49,696 nt of DNA from Dehalococcoidales bacterium. GTDB lineage: Bacteria > Chloroflexota > Dehalococcoidia > Dehalococcoidales > UBA2162. The position numbers and the translations under genes are program-made. Shown in pieces: positions 25,819-34,157 of this stretch. Each line of letters starts with the position of its first letter. Position 1 is the stretch's first letter. Below the pieces are notes generated by a model, which did not search any database, was not told the origin of the DNA, and was given only the letters and a program-made list of their open reading frames with translations. The DNA lies in the NCBI GenBank assembly GCA_016932435.1, contig JAFGCW010000063.1, positions 1 through 49,696 on the forward strand. The letters are read 5' to 3'.

Positions 25819-27039
25819 TTACAGGATAACGCCTTTGTCTTTCAGAACAGCGATATCTTCCCATGTGTATCCTAAGTCGATCAGGGTAAGTTCATTGTCC
25901 TGGCCGACTTCAGGGGCAGAAGTTTTTACTTCAGCCGGATTTTGTGTGAATTTTACCGGAGTTGCGACTACGGGAAACGTCCCGAGAGGGTGAGGGAGTT
26001 CCGTAAATACTTCGTTCGCTATTGCCTGCGGATCAGTGGTGACTTCGGTAGGACTCTGAACTTTAGCGTATATAAGGTCATTTTCACGGAAACGCGGTTC
26101 CCACGTATCGGAATCACCGGAAGCCAGTGTTTCGTCGATTATCCTTATCAGCTCCTCGCAGTTATCTTCACGGGCTTCCATCGAGTTAAACCGGGGATCG
26201 TTTTCCAGTTCAGGCTTCTTTATTGCTTTGCAGAATCCGGGCCATACCGGGTCCGACTGCAACATTGACATCTGGAACCACCTTCCATCTCCAGCCCGGT
26301 ATACATTATAGAGAGGATTCTTAGCTTTTTTACGATCATCTTTGATCGAAGTAATGCCTACCAGGGCAGCCTCGATATCCAGGGCCAGCGTCCAGATACC
26401 GGCGTTAAACAATGATATCTCCAGTTCCTGTCCTTCACCGGTTTTCTCCTTGTGATAGAGTGCAGCCAGGATTCCGGCGAGTGCCTGTGGTGCTGCAACA
26501 CCCCTGTCAATCATTCCACCTCGAAGTCTTGGCGGTGCGCTGCCAGGTTCTCCTATCATATATTGCATTCCGGTGCGCGCCCATCCTGCTGCATGGTCGA
26601 ATCCACGTTGCTCACTGTCAGGTCCTTTGGAACCGTACCCACTGATGGTCGCGTACACAATAGCCGGATTTACTTTACTCACACTGGTATAATCGGCATT
26701 CAGTTTTTTCAGCGAGTCCAGTTCATAATTGGACAAAAATACGTCTGCTTCCTTGACCAGCTTATAGAGAATCTGCTGGCCTTCCTCGGTTTTAAGGTTG
26801 ATGGCAAGGCTTTTCTTGTTCCGATTAAATAACTGAAACGTCCAGTTCACACTGGCACCGCCAAGTTCGATTTCTGTAGTCATACCATGAGCACCTTTTA
26901 ATCCGCGGAACATATCCCCAGTGAGTGGTTCCACTTTCAATACTTCAGCACCCCAGTCAGCCATCCATACGGACGCGACGGGAATAGCCTCCATATGTTC
27001 CATTGCGACTACTTTAAGTCCTTCAAGTACTCCAGCCAT
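25819..27039 (-). CDS. CaiB/BaiF family (class III) CoA-transferase
   Basis: Transfers CoA between carboxylic acids through an aspartyl-CoA intermediate. The 406-aa protein has the conserved N-terminal GLKVVAMEHMEAIPVASVWMADWGAEVLKVE, NLKTEEG, and the catalytic Asp148 in RGFDHAAGWARTG. A glycine-rich loop GEGQELEISLF follows. The substrate is not predictable. The frame extends to 27069, but AAGGAG lies 8 nt before ATG 27039. Monocistronic, with its own promoter, divergent from the methyltransferase at 27253. Confidence 0.94.
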   Translation of the reverse strand: MAGVLEGLKVVAMEHMEAIPVASVWMADWGAEVLKVEPLTGDMFRGLKGAHGMTTEIELGGASVNWTFQLFNRNKKSLAINLKTEEGQQILYKLVKEADVFLSNYELDSLKKLNADYTSVSKVNPAIVYATISGYGSKGPDSEQRGFDHAAGWARTGMQYMIGEPGSAPPRLRGGMIDRGVAAPQALAGILAALYHKEKTGEGQELEISLFNAGIWTLALDIEAALVGITSIKDDRKKAKNPLYNVYRAGDGRWFQMSMLQSDPVWPGFCKAIKKPELENDPRFNSMEAREDNCEELIRIIDETLASGDSDTWEPRFRENDLIYAKVQSPTEVTTDPQAIANEVFTELPHPLGTFPVVATPVKFTQNPAEVKTSAPEVGQDNELTLIDLGYTWEDIAVLKDKGVIL

Positions 27040-27074
27040 AAAGTAACTCCTTATTGAAATACTACTCAATTAAA

Positions 27075-27103
27075 AGTATATATCATCGATTAAGTCTCAA
27101 CAA
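27075..27103 (-). promoter_or_regulatory. Promoter of the CoA-transferase gene
   Basis: Minus-strand TTGTTG (27098-27103), 17 nt, TATACT (27075-27080), with a leader of about 30 nt to ATG 27039. Confidence 0.5.
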
Positions 27104-27157
27104 CCTTGAAATATTCGGAGAAAAGTGAAGATTATGAAGATTTTTACCTATTTTCTA

Positions 27158-27186
27158 TTGACCTGAATGCATAAATAGAGTAAAAT
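27158..27186 (+). promoter_or_regulatory. Promoter of the methyltransferase at 27253
   Basis: TTGACC (27158-27163), 17 nt, TAAAAT (27181-27186), with a leader of about 60 nt ending in CAGGAGG. Back to back with the CoA-transferase promoter, with 54 nt between the -35 boxes. Confidence 0.55.
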
Positions 27187-27252
27187 TTTGCCTGAGTGTA
27201 TTAAAAATATATTCATAATTGACGTATTTTTAGAGTTCATTCAGGAGGACGT

Positions 27253-28032
27253 ATGAGTTCGAAAAACCAAGCCAGTCCCACCTGGTATAAGGAAATCTGG
27301 ACTGACGGTAATGATATCAGGCCATGGGTTGGTGATACGAAAAAAGAAGTAGACTTCCTCGTGAATGTAATGGAATTGTCAGGATCCGAAAGCATCCTGG
27401 ATCTGGCCTGTGGTTTTGGCAGACATGCAGTCGAACTTTCACGAAGGGGTTTTCCTGTTGTCGGAGTGGATATTACTCACGATTATATAGAGGAAGCCCA
27501 AAAAGCATCTGATTTCGAGGGGCTGGATACACGCTTTATGTGTTCCGATATTCGAGACATTTCATTCGACGAAGAGTATGATGTGGTCTTGAATATGGCA
27601 GATGGAGCTATCGGATATCTTGAAGATGATGTTGAAAATCTAAAGATATTTAACATTATTGCATCCTCTCTGAAAAAAGGCGGGAAACATTTCATGCATT
27701 TAACCAATGCTGAGTATGCTGAAATACATTTTCCTGTAAAAAACTGGGAGATTAATGACGATTATCTTTCTTTACCGGAGTTCCACTGGGATAAAGAGAG
27801 TAGACGCATGCTGTCCGGTGGGATGGAGATAGAATTTGGTCGTATAGTAAATAAGCCCGATGTCACTGATTTCAGACCACATTCGACTATTCGCTTATAT
27901 TCGCTCCAGGAAATTGAGGAAATATTTAACTCCAGGCAAATGTTTATAACGAAAACATTCGGCAAATTCGATCAAACTGTCCCCGCGTCTCACTGGGACC
28001 CGGAACTGCTGGTTTACTCGGAAAAACTGTAG
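27253..28032 (+). CDS. Class I SAM-dependent methyltransferase
   Basis: A 259-aa methyltransferase with motif I ILDLACGFGRHAVELSRRGF (about residues 48-67), GVDITHDYIEEA, and CSDIRDISFDEEYDVVLNMADGAIGY. The C-terminal half carries beta strands (RLYSLQEIEEIF) typical of small-molecule methyltransferases. Similar in motif style to the protein at 12955-13614 but with a longer substrate domain. ATG 27253 follows CAGGAGG. Its stop is 11 nt from the convergent binding-protein gene, with no clear terminator between. Confidence 0.88.
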   Translation: MSSKNQASPTWYKEIWTDGNDIRPWVGDTKKEVDFLVNVMELSGSESILDLACGFGRHAVELSRRGFPVVGVDITHDYIEEAQKASDFEGLDTRFMCSDIRDISFDEEYDVVLNMADGAIGYLEDDVENLKIFNIIASSLKKGGKHFMHLTNAEYAEIHFPVKNWEINDDYLSLPEFHWDKESRRMLSGGMEIEFGRIVNKPDVTDFRPHSTIRLYSLQEIEEIFNSRQMFITKTFGKFDQTVPASHWDPELLVYSEKL

Positions 28033-28043
28033 ATAATTGTCAG

Positions 28044-29645
28044 TTAATTCTTGTCAACAGACACCTTGTCGAGCATCACTATACCTAGAGGGTTTAGATA
28101 GTAATCCTTGACATAGGGTTTAATCAGTATATAGTTTTCACCGAACCATAACGGTATACAGCAGGCTTGATTTACCAGGATTTGCTCTGCTCTGGCATAT
28201 ATTCCAAGACTGGTGGTTAAATCCTTTTCAAGGCTTGCTTCTTTTAATATTTTATCAACCTCAAGATTGCTGAATCCGCCATAATTATTTTCAACTCCTG
28301 TTTCAAATAGTATTGAGAGGAATCCCTGAGGATGTGGATAATCAGCTACCCAGCCAATGTCGAATAGTGCGTCTTTCTCTTCGGCAAGCTTATATATATA
28401 CCTTTCAGGTTCAAGCTGTCTTACCTTTACCTCTACCCCGAGTGTCTGCCTCCATTGATCGATGATGGCTTCAAGTTCCTGCGATATCAATCCGCCCCAG
28501 CCGGCAGTGGTGAAGGTAATCGGTGGCAGATTAACTGCACTTCCATAAGATGAGTTTTCAAGCATTTCTTTTGCTTTTTCCGGGTTATAATTCAGACCGA
28601 CAAGATCCTCGTTAAAACCGGGCATACCAACAGGCAGTATCCCGTCTGCAGGCTCGACCATATCCCTGAATATAAGAGAGGTGATTTTTTCCTTGTCAAT
28701 CGCCATTGAGAAGGCAGCCCTTAGGTTGGAATCATCAAAAGGTGGTTTCTCGGAATTGAAACCAATGAAGTAAAAACTGAATTCGGGGGAAATTCTTAAT
28801 TCATCATAGAAAGGATCATTATCATCTGTTACTTTATCTTTATATGACACCGGGACGGCGGTTACATCGATCTCGCCGGTCTCGTACATGACAATGGGTA
28901 CACCTCCCCATAGGTAAAAGTTAACTTCACTCAGTTTGGCCGTTTCACCGTAATACAGCTCATTCCATGCCAGTATCAGTCTATCTCCCTCTGCCCATTC
29001 GTCAAGTTTGAATGGACCGGTTCCGTTTGGATTATGCCACCAGTTATAGCCTGAATCCACGTTTTTTCTATCAGTGACGAAGGTGGTAGGGTAGGCAAGT
29101 TTGTAAAGAAAATATGATCTTGGAGCATCGATCTGTACTTCGAGAATGTATTCATCTTTTACAGTTACTCCGCTTATTTCAGGATTTTCGCCTGCAAGAG
29201 TTTCTCTCGCGCCGACTATATCGCCGAGATAAGTTTCGGCGGTTGAAGAACTGGTTGCGGGATTACAGGCACGCTCCCATGAGTACTTGAAATCTGAGGC
29301 CGTAACTTGCGTTCCATCGTGAAATTTTACATCCTCCCGCAGATAGAAAGTATACGTCATTCCGTCGTTGCTGATTGTCCATCTCTCGGCAATATCCGGT
29401 ACCGGTTCGAGATTATCATCAAGACGTACCAGGCCGCTGAATATCTGTGTTACATACTGGTGGGAGGTAGAATCACCGGATATTGCCGGATCAAGCGTAT
29501 GAGGATCGATACTGTACAGATTCAGGACATCGTTTTTCCCGGGAGATTCCGTCACACCCGGTGGTTTTGTACAGGCTCCTGTTACTACGGAGAGAACGCA
29601 GATTAAAGCGAGAAAGAAAAGGGATACTCGAGTTAATAGTCGCAT
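28044..29645 (-). CDS. ABC transporter substrate-binding lipoprotein (OppA/DppA type, SBP_bac_5)
   Basis: A 533-aa extracytoplasmic lipoprotein. A signal peptide ends in the lipobox VTGAC with Cys25. The body has the family-5 pattern: LYSIDPHTLDPAISGDSTSHQ, LVRLDDNLEPVPDIAERW, FYLREDVKFHDGTQVTASDF and, further on, YNPEKAKEML. Ligands of the family are oligopeptides, dipeptides or nickel. No permease or ATPase gene lies nearby, so it is an orphan binding protein. It follows the acyl-CoA synthetase gene by 24 nt and is probably co-transcribed with it. Confidence 0.93.
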   Translation of the reverse strand: MRLLTRVSLFFLALICVLSVVTGACTKPPGVTESPGKNDVLNLYSIDPHTLDPAISGDSTSHQYVTQIFSGLVRLDDNLEPVPDIAERWTISNDGMTYTFYLREDVKFHDGTQVTASDFKYSWERACNPATSSSTAETYLGDIVGARETLAGENPEISGVTVKDEYILEVQIDAPRSYFLYKLAYPTTFVTDRKNVDSGYNWWHNPNGTGPFKLDEWAEGDRLILAWNELYYGETAKLSEVNFYLWGGVPIVMYETGEIDVTAVPVSYKDKVTDDNDPFYDELRISPEFSFYFIGFNSEKPPFDDSNLRAAFSMAIDKEKITSLIFRDMVEPADGILPVGMPGFNEDLVGLNYNPEKAKEMLENSSYGSAVNLPPITFTTAGWGGLISQELEAIIDQWRQTLGVEVKVRQLEPERYIYKLAEEKDALFDIGWVADYPHPQGFLSILFETGVENNYGGFSNLEVDKILKEASLEKDLTTSLGIYARAEQILVNQACCIPLWFGENYILIKPYVKDYYLNPLGIVMLDKVSVDKN

Positions 29646-29669
29646 AATCTATCAATCCTGGTCAGATTT

Positions 29670-31085
29670 TCACAGGTTTCCATCTCTCAGGTTATAGTAA
29701 TCAAGAGCTTTCCTGAGGGCAAAAGCGCCGCGTTCCAGCGAAATAAAGACGGGAATACCACCTTCCTGGAGTTCCTTCATCACTAATCCGGCTTGTTCAA
29801 CATCGCCAGGTGAGAATGCCCAGGCGAGGACAGCAATCACCGGCTTCTCTGTATTCTGCTTGATATCTATGAGTAATTTAGGGAAACTCTCTCCCGGGGG
29901 ACCTCCGGGTCCCATACCGGCGGCTACAAGAAGTGCCAGGTTATCGATATTTTCATCGCGAGCCAGTATCTCGATGATACGTTTTATCTCTCTCCGGTTC
30001 TGGTTTCCCGTATCCACAGGATTTCGATAGCCTCCTCCAATAAGAGTAAAAAACGATGCCAGTTCCTGGTATGAATTATCGGTAAGAGTCGGTACTTTCA
30101 GCCCTGCTTCTCCGAACGCATCCGAAATAGCTACCGACTGACCTCCCGAAACACCGGTAATACCCACTCGATTACCGCGTACCGGAGGAAGGAATAGAAC
30201 AGCCTTTAGTGTATCGATAAGTTCATCCAGGCTCGATACTTTCACCGCTCCGCACTGAGCTACCGCAGAGTCCCAGATTGAATAAGAAACAGCCAGAGAC
30301 CCGGTATGAGAAGCGATAGCCCTGTCTCCTTCTTCGGTTCGACCGCCCTTCCATATGACGACAGGTTTCTTAGCAGCCACTTCCCTGAGTACCTTAAGAA
30401 ATCGCTTGCCGTCTTTCACTCCTTCGATATACATTCCGATTACCTTTATCCAGGGATCGTTTCCGAAAAATTCAAGGTAGTCGGGTGAATCAAGGACGAT
30501 TCCGTTTCCGAAACTGACTGTCTTGTTAATTGCCAGTCCCTGGAGAGAAGCCTGCCTGTTGAAGGTAACGGCGTGGGTACCGCTTTGTGAAATTAATCCT
30601 ACAGAACCGGCAACAGGTGCTTCCTGGAACGCCGCCCCCTGTCCAACTCCAAGGCTGGGATTGAAGATTCCCATACAGTTCGGACCGACAATGTGAAAAT
30701 TATTCTTTTCGGCAATTTCAATCATCATGTTTTCAAGGTTAATGCCTTCTTCGGTATCGGTCTCTGAGAAGCCTGCCGTGAAGAAATGAGCAGCCGCAAC
30801 GTCTTTTTGTATCAGGTCATTAAGGATTCTCGGTGCTATTGTCCTTGGCACAGCGACTATTGCCAGGTCGACCGGTTCAGGAATGTCCATCAAGCTGGTA
30901 TAATTTTCGATTCCAAGGGCTTTAATGCCCTCTATCTCTTCCGGAGCTACCTGTACCGAGTATAATTTCCCCTTGAAGTTTGAGTGAGAGCGAAGCCACA
31001 TATAATTAGTTTCTTTTTTATCGCCGATTATCGCGATGCATTTCGGACTGAACGCCCTTTCTAGTTTCTTATGGTCAGCTTTCAA
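29670..31085 (-). CDS. Acyl-CoA synthetase (ADP-forming) alpha-type subunit
   Basis: A 471-aa protein with the layout of the alpha part of acetate-CoA ligase (ADP-forming): CoA-binding Rossmann domain (about 10-130), two succinyl-CoA-ligase-like domains with HIVGPNCMGIFNPSLG and LISQSGTHAVTFNRQ, and the phosphorylated-histidine site ASHTGSLAVS with His260. The ATP-grasp beta domain is absent and no separate beta gene is nearby, so partners are unknown. Start is TTG 31085, 6 nt after GGAG. The family makes ATP from acyl-CoA or the reverse. Confidence 0.9.
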   Translation of the reverse strand: MKADHKKLERAFSPKCIAIIGDKKETNYMWLRSHSNFKGKLYSVQVAPEEIEGIKALGIENYTSLMDIPEPVDLAIVAVPRTIAPRILNDLIQKDVAAAHFFTAGFSETDTEEGINLENMMIEIAEKNNFHIVGPNCMGIFNPSLGVGQGAAFQEAPVAGSVGLISQSGTHAVTFNRQASLQGLAINKTVSFGNGIVLDSPDYLEFFGNDPWIKVIGMYIEGVKDGKRFLKVLREVAAKKPVVIWKGGRTEEGDRAIASHTGSLAVSYSIWDSAVAQCGAVKVSSLDELIDTLKAVLFLPPVRGNRVGITGVSGGQSVAISDAFGEAGLKVPTLTDNSYQELASFFTLIGGGYRNPVDTGNQNRREIKRIIEILARDENIDNLALLVAAGMGPGGPPGESFPKLLIDIKQNTEKPVIAVLAWAFSPGDVEQAGLVMKELQEGGIPVFISLERGAFALRKALDYYNLRDGNL

Positions 31086-31140
31086 TGTTTTCTCCAGTTC
31101 GTTATTTTGTAAGTTTTGATTAAAGATCCGTTTTTATTCG

Positions 31141-31176
31141 CAATTTCAGTTAAATCATAGCACATGGCTGAAATTG
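31141..31176. promoter_or_regulatory. Perfect inverted repeat, possible operator
   Basis: CAATTTCAG (31141-31149) and CTGAAATTG (31168-31176) form a 9-bp perfect inverted repeat with an 18-nt gap, 56 nt upstream of the TTG start of the acyl-CoA synthetase gene in a 263-nt divergent intergenic region. It could be an operator for the gene at 29670-31085; it has no T tract and is unlikely to be a terminator. Confidence 0.35.
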
Positions 31177-31304
31177 AGTGAAATACATAATAAATCTTTG
31201 CCCGAATTCAAAGTGCACCGGACATGAGGACAACCAAATCTGTATCTTACATAGCATATATAGCGTCTTGTTAATCCTGTATAAGATTACTTATTACCTG
31301 TAGT

Positions 31305-31333
31305 TTGTATACGCGAATGATTTACGCTAATAT
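31305..31333 (+). promoter_or_regulatory. Candidate promoter of the glycine-zipper membrane protein gene
   Basis: TTGTAT (31305-31310), 17 nt, TAATAT (31328-31333). The predicted start near 31340 leaves a leader of about 9 nt that is essentially the AAGGAGG site. Confidence 0.4.
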
Positions 31334-31348
31334 TTGGCAAGGAGGAAA

Positions 31349-31954
31349 ATGGATTTACGGGCTATGAACGGAAATAGTGATTGGATTATTAATATAAAAA
31401 AGCAGATTGACGTACTGAAAGATACGTTAGGCGATAAAGAATATAAGAAATTCAAGCTCCAGCTGCTACTTTGTATCGCCGAAAGAATTAACGAGTTTTC
31501 TTCTATGTGCGGGGAATGCCAGCTCTTCCAGCAGGAGATATCTACCTTAGTTCAAGATATCCCTAATCTCATAAGTTTACACGATAAAGAAAGACAAAAG
31601 AATTATTTTAGAACCATCGATAAGATTTCCAGGCATCTCCAGAAGCAACATAAATTGGTTCCTGAAGGGTACTACGTAGGCATTGGTCTGGCTATCGGCT
31701 CGGGTATCGGCGTAGCTCTGGGTGCTGCCTTTAAACAGGTTGGCGGAGGTATACCTATTGGTGTTGGCATAGGCCTGGCAATTGGATCAGCACTGGACGC
31801 TAAAGCAAAAAGAGAAGGCAGGATATTGTGTCCGAAGGAACCCAAACAAGCTTCTGCTTCAGTGAATATTAACATCAAGGTTATAGCTATCATCCTCGGT
31901 GTATTAGTACTGGCAGGTCTCGCAGCATACTTTATTTTCCTGCAATCAAAATGA
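31349..31954 (+). CDS. Glycine-zipper membrane protein, unknown function
   Basis: About 201 aa. The N-terminal half (1-115) is helical and charged with three cysteines (CIAERI, MCGECQLF). It is followed by two near-repeated glycine-zipper segments (YYVGIGLAIGSGIGVALGAAF and a second IPIGVGIGLAIGSALDA), a short basic/cysteine linker, and one C-terminal membrane helix (IKVIAIILGVLVLAGLAAYFIF). I do not recognise a family. ATG 31349 sits right after AAGGAGG; an in-frame TTG 31334 overlaps that site and is rejected. Confidence 0.75.
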   Translation: MDLRAMNGNSDWIINIKKQIDVLKDTLGDKEYKKFKLQLLLCIAERINEFSSMCGECQLFQQEISTLVQDIPNLISLHDKERQKNYFRTIDKISRHLQKQHKLVPEGYYVGIGLAIGSGIGVALGAAFKQVGGGIPIGVGIGLAIGSALDAKAKREGRILCPKEPKQASASVNINIKVIAIILGVLVLAGLAAYFIFLQSK

Positions 31955-32094
31955 GGATTGCTTATTTGTAATTCATGTACACTTATTAATGACTAAAAGA
32001 TTTCAACCCGGAATCTCTGGAAAATAGCCCTATATTATCCGTATATTTTTTACTTACTTCCCAATCTCTTCAGTTGGTGGGATTTATTCCTTAT

Positions 32095-32481
32095 TTACTC
32101 TTCTCTTATTCGCTTGAGTTCAAACACCATTGGATTTCTTGCATCAGGACAAGGAACAAGGACTATATCAGGATTAGGTTCCCAAGGGAAAGACCCCCCG
32201 AACATCAACATCTGTAAACTGGGATAGATTGCAGAGAAAGCTAAAAGGCATATATTAGGTGTCCTATAGCCGTCTTCGTTACCTTTTACTATCCATTCAT
32301 CTCCAACTCTATGACCAGCAGGACAAATATCTGACCACGATTTAACTTTAATAGCTACATCGTAATTTGTTTTCAAACCTGCAAGTTCATTCTGGGTATC
32401 ATCGTCCATTTTTCTTGTACCTGCTCCTACTTCAAGCAGGATACGACGCATTGTATTGGCATTTTCTTCTGGGGTTGCCAT
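32095..32481 (-). CDS. TIGR04076 family protein
   Basis: A 128-aa protein with the TIGR04076 pattern: AIKVKSWSDICPAGHRVGDEW, then a conserved CLLAFSAIYPSLQMLMFGGSFPW, and VPCPDARNPMVFELKRI. The Cys residues in CPAGH, CLLA and PCPD are characteristic. The family has no known function. ATG 32481 has AAAGGAG 8 nt upstream. It follows the amber-split SnoaL gene on the same strand, probably in one transcript from the promoter at 34158-34187. Confidence 0.88.
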   Translation of the reverse strand: MATPEENANTMRRILLEVGAGTRKMDDDTQNELAGLKTNYDVAIKVKSWSDICPAGHRVGDEWIVKGNEDGYRTPNICLLAFSAIYPSLQMLMFGGSFPWEPNPDIVLVPCPDARNPMVFELKRIREE

Positions 32482-32506
32482 TATTTATGCTCCTTTAACG
32501 ATTAAA

Positions 32507-32863
32507 TTAGAGGTATTGCGTTAAACTCTTCGTAAGCTCTTCCAGTGGCGGGATTATTCCGAATTGCTGTAATAGAGGGAGTATAATGTTGGTCAACGAG
32601 CCACCTTTGACGATTTTACCGTTTTTTAGTTCATATAGTGTTGCGTTTGAGCTTTCCACATATTTCCCATTTGATGGATGATTATTCTTTAACGATACAT
32701 GAGCTGTCCATTTCTGTAGGGCAATCACTCTATCTCCTTCAGACATGATATCCGTTATCTCTAACTGAAGGTCTGGCATAGTTGTCCTCATATTATCCCA
32801 ATACTTTTTGTGGTCTTCTTTGCTCGTAATCGCTCCTTCATTGCCACTGAACTCGTCGGACAT
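32507..32863 (-). CDS. SnoaL-like (NTF2 fold) protein, 3' part of an amber-split gene
   Basis: The 118-aa open frame shows the SnoaL/ester-cyclase core: KYWDNMRTTMPDLQLEITDIMSEGDRVIAL, then ATLYELKNGKIVKGGS and ILPLLQQFGIIPP. It lacks the first helix of the fold. That helix is encoded directly upstream in the same frame (32876-32950) but is separated by one TAG. The 118-aa product could start at ATG 32863, since AGGA lies 8 nt before it, but a fold missing helix 1 may be unstable. SnoaL-like proteins include polyketide cyclases and many uncharacterised hydrolases and isomerases; the reaction is unknown. Confidence 0.75.
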   Translation of the reverse strand: MSDEFSGNEGAITSKEDHKKYWDNMRTTMPDLQLEITDIMSEGDRVIALQKWTAHVSLKNNHPSNGKYVESSNATLYELKNGKIVKGGSLTNIILPLLQQFGIIPPLEELTKSLTQYL

Positions 32864-32872
32864 ATATTGTTC

Positions 32873-32950
32873 CTAATTATCGTATCTTTGACCATTTATT
32901 AGCTCCTCAACATATCCCCTTATAACCTCTTTATTCTCTTCTATACCCAT
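32873..32950 (-). pseudogene. 5' part of the SnoaL-like gene ending in an in-frame TAG
   Basis: ATG 32950, 10 nt after AAAGGAG, opens a frame reading MGIEENKEVIRGYVEELING then QRYDN, the typical N-terminal helix of SnoaL proteins. Codon 26 is TAG (32873-32875), and the same frame continues as EQYMSDEF into the core. Joined, the protein is 147 positions, the usual family length. A single base change (for example TTG to TAG) would explain it. Confidence 0.7.
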
Positions 32951-32969
32951 TGTTTATTTGCTCCTTTTA

Positions 32970-34070
32970 CTAAGGTAATAAACTCAATATATCGTTATCA
33001 ACAATTGCTGAAAACCATCGTTCGACGTTTTGAACTGCACGTTTGTTTCCCCTGACATTACTTCGGTCTCCAATCGCGAAAGCAGCGAGCATCATCATAG
33101 TAAAAACCGGATACCCCTTGAGATAATCTTTCCAGCATTCTTCATGCGAGTAGTCTGACACTCCGCTTTCAACCAATTGGTTGTAATATTGTTGTATCAA
33201 GTCTTTTTCAATATTACGTCTCAGGTCAACTTCTACCGATGTTCCTAATAACCGGGAAATATCAGCGACACCTCGCCAATTTGAAGTCATCGCCCAGTCA
33301 TAAACAATAACAGGATGGTCTTTATCGTTAGGGTCCATAAAAACGTTATCCGCACGTAAATCTGTATGTATGATTGTTAATTTATCCCTGGGTAACATTT
33401 CTTTAATAAGGTGATATTTCTCCTGAAGTTGTCTGCATGCTTCAAGTCCACCTTCCGGCAAGCTTTGTTTAAAATCTTCTGCAGTAGAGCACGTTTCAAG
33501 AGTATTTCGGAAACTGTTAATATGCTCCTCGTCTGCCATGCGTTCATTTGGTTGTAATAAAAAGGAGGAATTTCTAAGCCTTGCATCATCCCACCAATGG
33601 GCGTGAAATTCTGCTATAGCTAACGTTATAGCCCTGGCTTCTTCATAATTGATACCTCGTAATTCAGGGTCTGGTTGATAATATTTGGAACAATCTTCTA
33701 AAAGTAAGACGTACTTGTCATTCGTCGAATCAATACCCCCGTAGTAACAATATGGCGTACGAAGCGGGCTGGACGGAGCTATATCTTTGTAGAATTGTGT
33801 CTCTCGTGCGTAGATACCAAGTTGTAAGCCTACGCTACGTACAGGCTCAAACGAAGTTGGTAACTTGGCTATTATAGTAGCCGGTAGTTGTTGTGAATCG
33901 TTATCATAAGTAAGGTAAATCCTGGCTATGTCACCTGTATATCCTTCACCGACGCCGATTTCCTCATGCTTTAAAGAGATGATTTCCGTATTCTCAAGAA
34001 ACCCGTTATCGTGAAGAGCTTCATTCAACCATTCAACGGTAATGTCTTTTGTCGTCGCTGGAAGTTCCAT
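32970..34070 (-). CDS. Aminoglycoside-phosphotransferase/EcK-like kinase family protein
   Basis: A 366-aa protein with the APH/choline-kinase fold. Seen: Lys69 in TIIAKLP (ATP binding), LLLEDC hinge, the catalytic loop IIHTDLRADNVFMD (His235, Asp237, Asn242), and Asp258 in VIVYDWAMTSNWRGVADISR. It phosphorylates a small molecule that I cannot name; the subgroup resembles DUF1679/ecdysteroid-kinase-like proteins rather than true antibiotic kinases. GGAGG lies 5 nt before ATG 34070; an in-frame TTG 34082 overlaps that site. First gene of a unit with the SnoaL-like and TIGR04076 genes, behind a possible attenuator. Confidence 0.88.
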   Translation of the reverse strand: MELPATTKDITVEWLNEALHDNGFLENTEIISLKHEEIGVGEGYTGDIARIYLTYDNDSQQLPATIIAKLPTSFEPVRSVGLQLGIYARETQFYKDIAPSSPLRTPYCYYGGIDSTNDKYVLLLEDCSKYYQPDPELRGINYEEARAITLAIAEFHAHWWDDARLRNSSFLLQPNERMADEEHINSFRNTLETCSTAEDFKQSLPEGGLEACRQLQEKYHLIKEMLPRDKLTIIHTDLRADNVFMDPNDKDHPVIVYDWAMTSNWRGVADISRLLGTSVEVDLRRNIEKDLIQQYYNQLVESGVSDYSHEECWKDYLKGYPVFTMMMLAAFAIGDRSNVRGNKRAVQNVERWFSAIVDNDILSLLP

Positions 34071-34084
34071 AGATACCTCCAAAT

Positions 34085-34135
34085 AAAAAAAATCGGGTAC
34101 TACTTACCACCGCACTATCGGCAGCTATAGTACCC
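34085..34135 (-). promoter_or_regulatory. Putative transcription attenuator in the kinase-gene leader
   Basis: On the minus strand GGGTACTA (34128-34135) and TAGTACCC (34095-34102) form a perfect 8-bp stem, followed 2 nt later by eight T (34085-34092): a complete intrinsic terminator ending 14 nt before the kinase start codon. The 5' arm can instead pair within ACTAT (34127-34131) and ATAGT (34114-34118), a hairpin incompatible with the terminator. This is the logic of a riboswitch or attenuator; no known class motif is recognised. Confidence 0.5.
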
Positions 34136-34157
34136 ACTGTCATAACTGAGGTTACTG

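Noticed and set aside
32873..32875. Pyrrolysine insertion or code reassignment at the SnoaL TAG
   Set aside because: No pyl genes are visible, TAG is used as the terminal stop of many genes in this window, and the family is not known to contain pyrrolysine; a mutation or error is simpler.
34085..34135. T-box riboswitch ahead of the kinase gene
   Set aside because: The conserved T-box sequence (GGGTGGNACC context) is not present beyond a partial GGTGGTA, no specifier loop is visible, and the downstream gene is not linked to amino-acid or tRNA metabolism.
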